A stretch of 64,000 nt of DNA from Meandrina meandrites (Eukaryota > Cnidaria > Anthozoa > Scleractinia > Meandrinidae), in assembly GCA_963693305.1 (NCBI GenBank), contig OY855905.1, positions 35,971,137-36,035,136 on the forward strand, read 5' to 3'. The notes under the pieces were generated by a model that saw only the letters and a program-made list of their open reading frames with translations, had not been told where the DNA came from and ran no database searches. Below, one piece after another: positions 61,401 to 64,000 of the stretch (the stretch's first letter is position 1; each line of letters starts with the position of its first letter). Position numbers and translations under genes: made by a program.

Positions 61401-64000
61401 ATAAAACTGATTTATTGTGTAAGATATTGTTTTCTACGATGAATGTAGTGGCAGCCAATTGCCAGCCACGACGATCATTGACATTAGGATTCAAGCTTCT
61501 GATTTTCAGATTTGCGGCTTTTGTGATGTTACAGAAGCCATTAAGCTACAGGGTGATTGCACGATCGCGTTTCGTTGATCCTTTCAAAACTTCAGCAGTA
61601 TATCTACATGCAGTTAAAGTTATGAGTGTTTGTGTTAACACGTTAGTTGAACCTGTACAAATCTTTATCTGTAGCTTGCCAGGAATGAATTCCTCGATGT
61701 GCTGTCTACTATGGTTCGTCAGTTTGAGCACGATTCTTTCTCAGATCTGAAGGTTCTCTTGGACGATGATCCCGAGAAAGATTTTTTTGAGAACATCAAA
61801 CATATTCAGGTGAGGAGTTGTTCTTGAATCGCATGCTTAACATTCATTTGCAAGCAAAATTTAGCTCAAGCTTAGTATTTAAAAAGTGATGCAGCCATTT
61901 TCCTTCTTTGCTGGTTAGACATATTTTTGGACGCTCAAGTGTCCAAGCACTGTTGTGGTTTAAAATAAAAGCTGAGTGACTTTAATAAGTTTCTGTTCAA
62001 TTATACTTCACTGTTACGAGAGATTGAAGGGGATTACAAAAACCGTCTTTTGAGTTATGTCGCACCTGCAAATCTGGACCAGCTTGTTGTTGGTGTTGGC
62101 AAAAATGGCCTGGAATAATATCTCCTTTTTTTGCACTGCAGCTCCATCGTCGGATTCGCGCGCTTCGTCGCCTGCAGTCACATTGTCAGCAGCACAGCCT
62201 CAGAACCACAAGCTTGACAGCCTTCGTGTTGCCACTGGTAACGCACTGCGTGTTTGACCACACGGCTGCTAAGGAGCACAATCTTGTCACCGAGGCTGTT
62301 ACCACTATAGGAACAATATCGGCAAGCCTACCTTGGTCCAAGTATTGCTCTCTTTTAAGACATTATTTGAAACTGTTACCTGTTGAAAAGCATTTCCAGA
62401 AAGTTATAGTCAGGTAAGGATTTCCTTCGTATTTCACATACGAGTTAACTATTTTCCTCTAATAAAACAATAAGCCTTCAATTGAACACAAGTATTGAAC
62501 ACAAGTATTTTGCATTATGTACTTCATGTTTGATTGCGCTATTTGACATTTTTATATTACTTTGACGGAATTGTGTGTGTTTTGGTGAACTTTTGCTAAT
62601 GAGGACACTTTGTTAAGCCTATCATGGAGAGCATGCATCTCATTAGTGGTCAATCCTGGACATATCTGTTTCCTGTACCAAAAACAACATTTTTACCCAT
62701 CCGAAAACAGCAGGTGCTATGATTTCCGATATTACTAAAGCCCGAGTTGAAATTTCCCTAAAGAAAATCTGACGGGAGGGGATTACAGGCATTCCGGACA
62801 GACATTCACGGAGGTGATCTGTTGGTAGCCTCCAACGCAGACGTACTTTTGGCTCGTCACACAATCTTTCCGAAAAGAATTGCGTGACGAGCCAAAAGAA
62901 CGTCTGCGTCTGTTGGGTGCTCCTGACAAAATCACAACATGTATACACGCTAAGAGAATGTGTTAGGGACGTATTGCAGTGAAACATCCCATTGTGCCAG
63001 GATGGAGCTTCATGTCCCTGCCACATAACCCTGCATGTGTTTTTGTTGTGAGTATGTCCTTGCTATATGACCCTCTCTGTATGTCGACACTTTAACGGCG
63101 ACATTATCGTGGCATTCGTGTAAGACGCAGTTGTTAACTTCATCCTATTGCGTTGTTAAAATTGTTTGTATTACTTCCGATGAGCTCAAAACTATTTTGT
63201 TTCAAACCAGAGCTCGAGAAAGTTAACTTGTAAACTGTTAACAAGTGGTGCAAACAAATTCAGTTTTTGAGCCAATCAGAGAGCTAGAAATGCAATAGTC
63301 GGAGCTGAGAATTTACTAAAACTGTTTATTATTCAACAAATTCGCGCGATGCCCATATATGGTCAGAAAGTCATTGTTTTCCGTCATCCGTATACATAAC
63401 AGATATCCTGCGATACACGTAGATTGCCAAGATACGTCTGAAATTTTGCAAAGCGCTGCACAAACACAGTTGCAAAATCCGTTTCGTTGACAATTTGTTG
63501 AATAATAAAACAATTATCCTGCTCAATCTTGCCAGCTCGGCCTACGGCCTCGTCGGCGAAGTATCAGGCGATATTCTGCTCGATTTCGCAGGGTAATTGT
63601 TAAGTAGCACCCCGTGTAATGGATAAAATCCTTACTGGACAAGTTGTTCTAAATGCTGCATGTACCGTGTACTTAGGACATTGTCATGAACAAATCTCAA
63701 ACCTTACCCTTTTCTTCAGGACAGTGGTAATCATTCTGAACAATTTCCACTTTGACCTCAGTACTGTCCCTCAACAGATGGAAAAAGTTAAACTCAACGG
63801 TACGTACAATACTTAGATTAACTAGCATCGGAAAAGGATCCGCTGCAATAGACCATTTCTTTTATTTCACCGGATTTAACTTATATTGGCTTGTTATTGA
63901 AGCTAATGCGTGGTTATCTTTAAATGCGATGTTATGTAGCTGTTTTAATTAAATTTCCAGTATTAGCCTCCACTGCAAACTTGTTTAAGTTCAAAGTTTG
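49923..64000 (+). CDS. UTP20: UTP20, small-subunit processome scaffold (N-terminal ~60%, continues past the window)
   Basis: Exons: 49923-50431, 51418-51721, 52096-52344, 52971-53485, 53878-54084, 54514-54733, 55264-55576, 56115-56376, 56600-57088, 57641-57807, 57946-58148, 58704-58844, 59130-59413, 60620-61394, 61675-61809, 62142-62413, 63720-63799, and probably 63961 onward. All have GT-AG borders and consistent phase, giving about 1,708 codons; the vertebrate protein is about 2,785 aa. Diagnostic segments: SLLDLVVQLARDLQADFYP and SYLFKFLWRYMVKDIQEVF in exon 1, RLLYGKMQRLTGTGTGGRAG in exon 10 and LHRRIRALRRLQ in exon 16. The protein is a long alpha-helical (HEAT-like) nucleolar scaffold needed to process 18S rRNA. 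The start is the first in-frame ATG in a good context (ACCATGG). Upstream to 49190 I see no other gene. Confidence 0.95.
50866..51150. repeat. Diverged GGTTAGCCTAAATAGCAC repeats in UTP20 intron 1
   Basis: Variants of GTTAGCCTAAATAGCACTC recur at roughly 20-base spacing in two clusters (50872-50945 and 51035-51115). Weakly conserved, with no coding meaning. Confidence 0.6.
54762..54895 (+). repeat. 20-bp minisatellite just after UTP20 exon 6
   Basis: Units of GCGTGCAGCCGTCTCCTCAC, about 6.5 copies with variants, begin about 28 bases after the exon 6 donor (54734). All copies lie inside the intron. The tract stays open in one frame across the donor, so read-through would encode a repeat peptide. 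Confidence 0.85.
58383..58454 (+). tRNA. tRNA-like gene or tRNA-headed SINE copy (no reliable anticodon)
   Basis: 72 bases: acceptor GGCTTCA pairs with TGAAGCC, a D-arm is formed by GCTC/GAGC, and GGGTTCGAATCCC forms the T-arm. A T run (58459-58468) follows as a pol III terminator. The anticodon arm is poor: the best register puts GGT (Thr) at 34-36, but position 33 would be C rather than U, with a mismatch in the stem. The sequence after it (to about 58610, with TTCATATATGAATCATTTCA) looks like the body of a coral SINE family. It lies in UTP20 intron 11 on the sense strand. I favour a SINE head over a working tRNA. Confidence 0.5.
59689..60414 (+). mobile_element. 726-bp element with perfect 77-bp TIRs carrying a RecQ-like helicase fragment (MULE-like)
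   Basis: The ends TTCCCTGCTAGCAGAGGCTC... (59689-59765) and 60338-60414 are exact inverses over 77 bases. GTCTGCCTC is duplicated on both sides (59680-59688 and 60415-60423), a 9-base target duplication. Long TIRs plus a 9-base duplication fit Mutator-like elements. No transposase is present. The inside carries the start of a helicase gene, so this is either a Pack-MULE-style gene capture or an internally deleted copy of a larger transposon that carries a helicase. Confidence 0.88.
59915..60200 (+). pseudogene. N-terminal fragment of a RecQ-like DNA helicase inside the TIR element
   Basis: ATG 59915 opens MACSSACSKEFNRKELESLL, then KKLGDEQFKALFHFLNGRDT (Q-motif region), FACLPTGHGKTLIYQ (Walker A, GHGKT) and NPLVVVVSPL (motif Ia). 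Similarity ends there at about 60200. The frame then runs on through transposon end sequence and the SINE to 60553 without homology. The DEAH box and every later helicase motif are absent, so no active helicase can be made. The coding strand matches that of the UTP20 gene around it. Confidence 0.82.
62832..62917. repeat. Fold-back repeat in UTP20 intron 16
   Basis: CCAACGCAGACGTACTTTTG, then GCTCGTCAC, is inverted as GTGACGAGCCAAAAGAACGT followed by CTGCGT, around a short centre. Probably a small MITE; a clear target duplication was not seen. Confidence 0.7.
63325..63509. repeat. Inverted repeat pair in UTP20 intron 16
   Basis: TTTATTATTCAACAAATT at 63325-63342 is inverted at 63492-63509 (AATTTGTTGAATAATAAA). 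The sequence between has no coding potential. Likely the two ends of a ~185-base MITE. Confidence 0.6.

Noticed and set aside
62643..63026. 127-codon minus-strand frame in UTP20 intron 16
   Set aside because: It runs through a fold-back repeat (62832-62917) and shows no domain.

Overview
This is an intron-rich animal nuclear window, most likely from a cnidarian and probably a stony coral. The evidence is split genes with GT-AG introns, AT-rich intergenic DNA full of small inverted-repeat elements, and tRNA-headed repeats of a kind I associate with coral genomes. The species call is inference. Nothing here is organised like a bacterial operon.

Layout. (1) 330-17240: a tandem duplication of a five-exon gene for a CmcI/cephalosporin-hydroxylase-like, SAM-dependent protein. 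The upstream copy (529-4880, +) is intact at 262 aa. The downstream copy (11017-17133, +) keeps all exon positions and phases but has a 1-bp deletion and a second, truncated exon 3. Between the copies lie a decayed two-gene PIF/Harbinger-type transposon (5590-8800) and several MITEs. (2) 17240-21546: no gene recognised; one 805-bp terminal-inverted-repeat element at 18587-19391. (3) 21547-32891 (-): a complete 17-exon metabotropic GABA-B receptor gene, with a 7TM region most like vertebrate subunit 2. The intron between its exons 6 and 7 holds a Penelope-like retroelement (RT plus GIY-YIG) nested in a pogo-like repeat. (4) 32892-44700: largely gene-free, with microsatellites, a 31-bp minisatellite and a SINE. 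(5) 44733-46021 (+): an intronless rhodopsin-class GPCR with one apparent frameshift. (6) 46970-49190 (-): the 3' part of a non-LTR retrotransposon with a probable restriction-like endonuclease. (7) 49923 to the window end (+): the first 17-18 exons of UTP20, a ribosome-biogenesis scaffold. One of its introns carries a SINE split by a 726-bp element with perfect 77-bp inverted repeats that holds the N-terminal part of a RecQ-like helicase.

The host genes are functionally unrelated: a small-molecule-type methyltransferase/hydroxylase, a neurotransmitter receptor, an orphan receptor and an 18S rRNA processing factor. Coordinates for spliced genes come from reading splice sites and checking that codon phase is kept across every junction. 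Homology calls are from memory of the families; no search was run.
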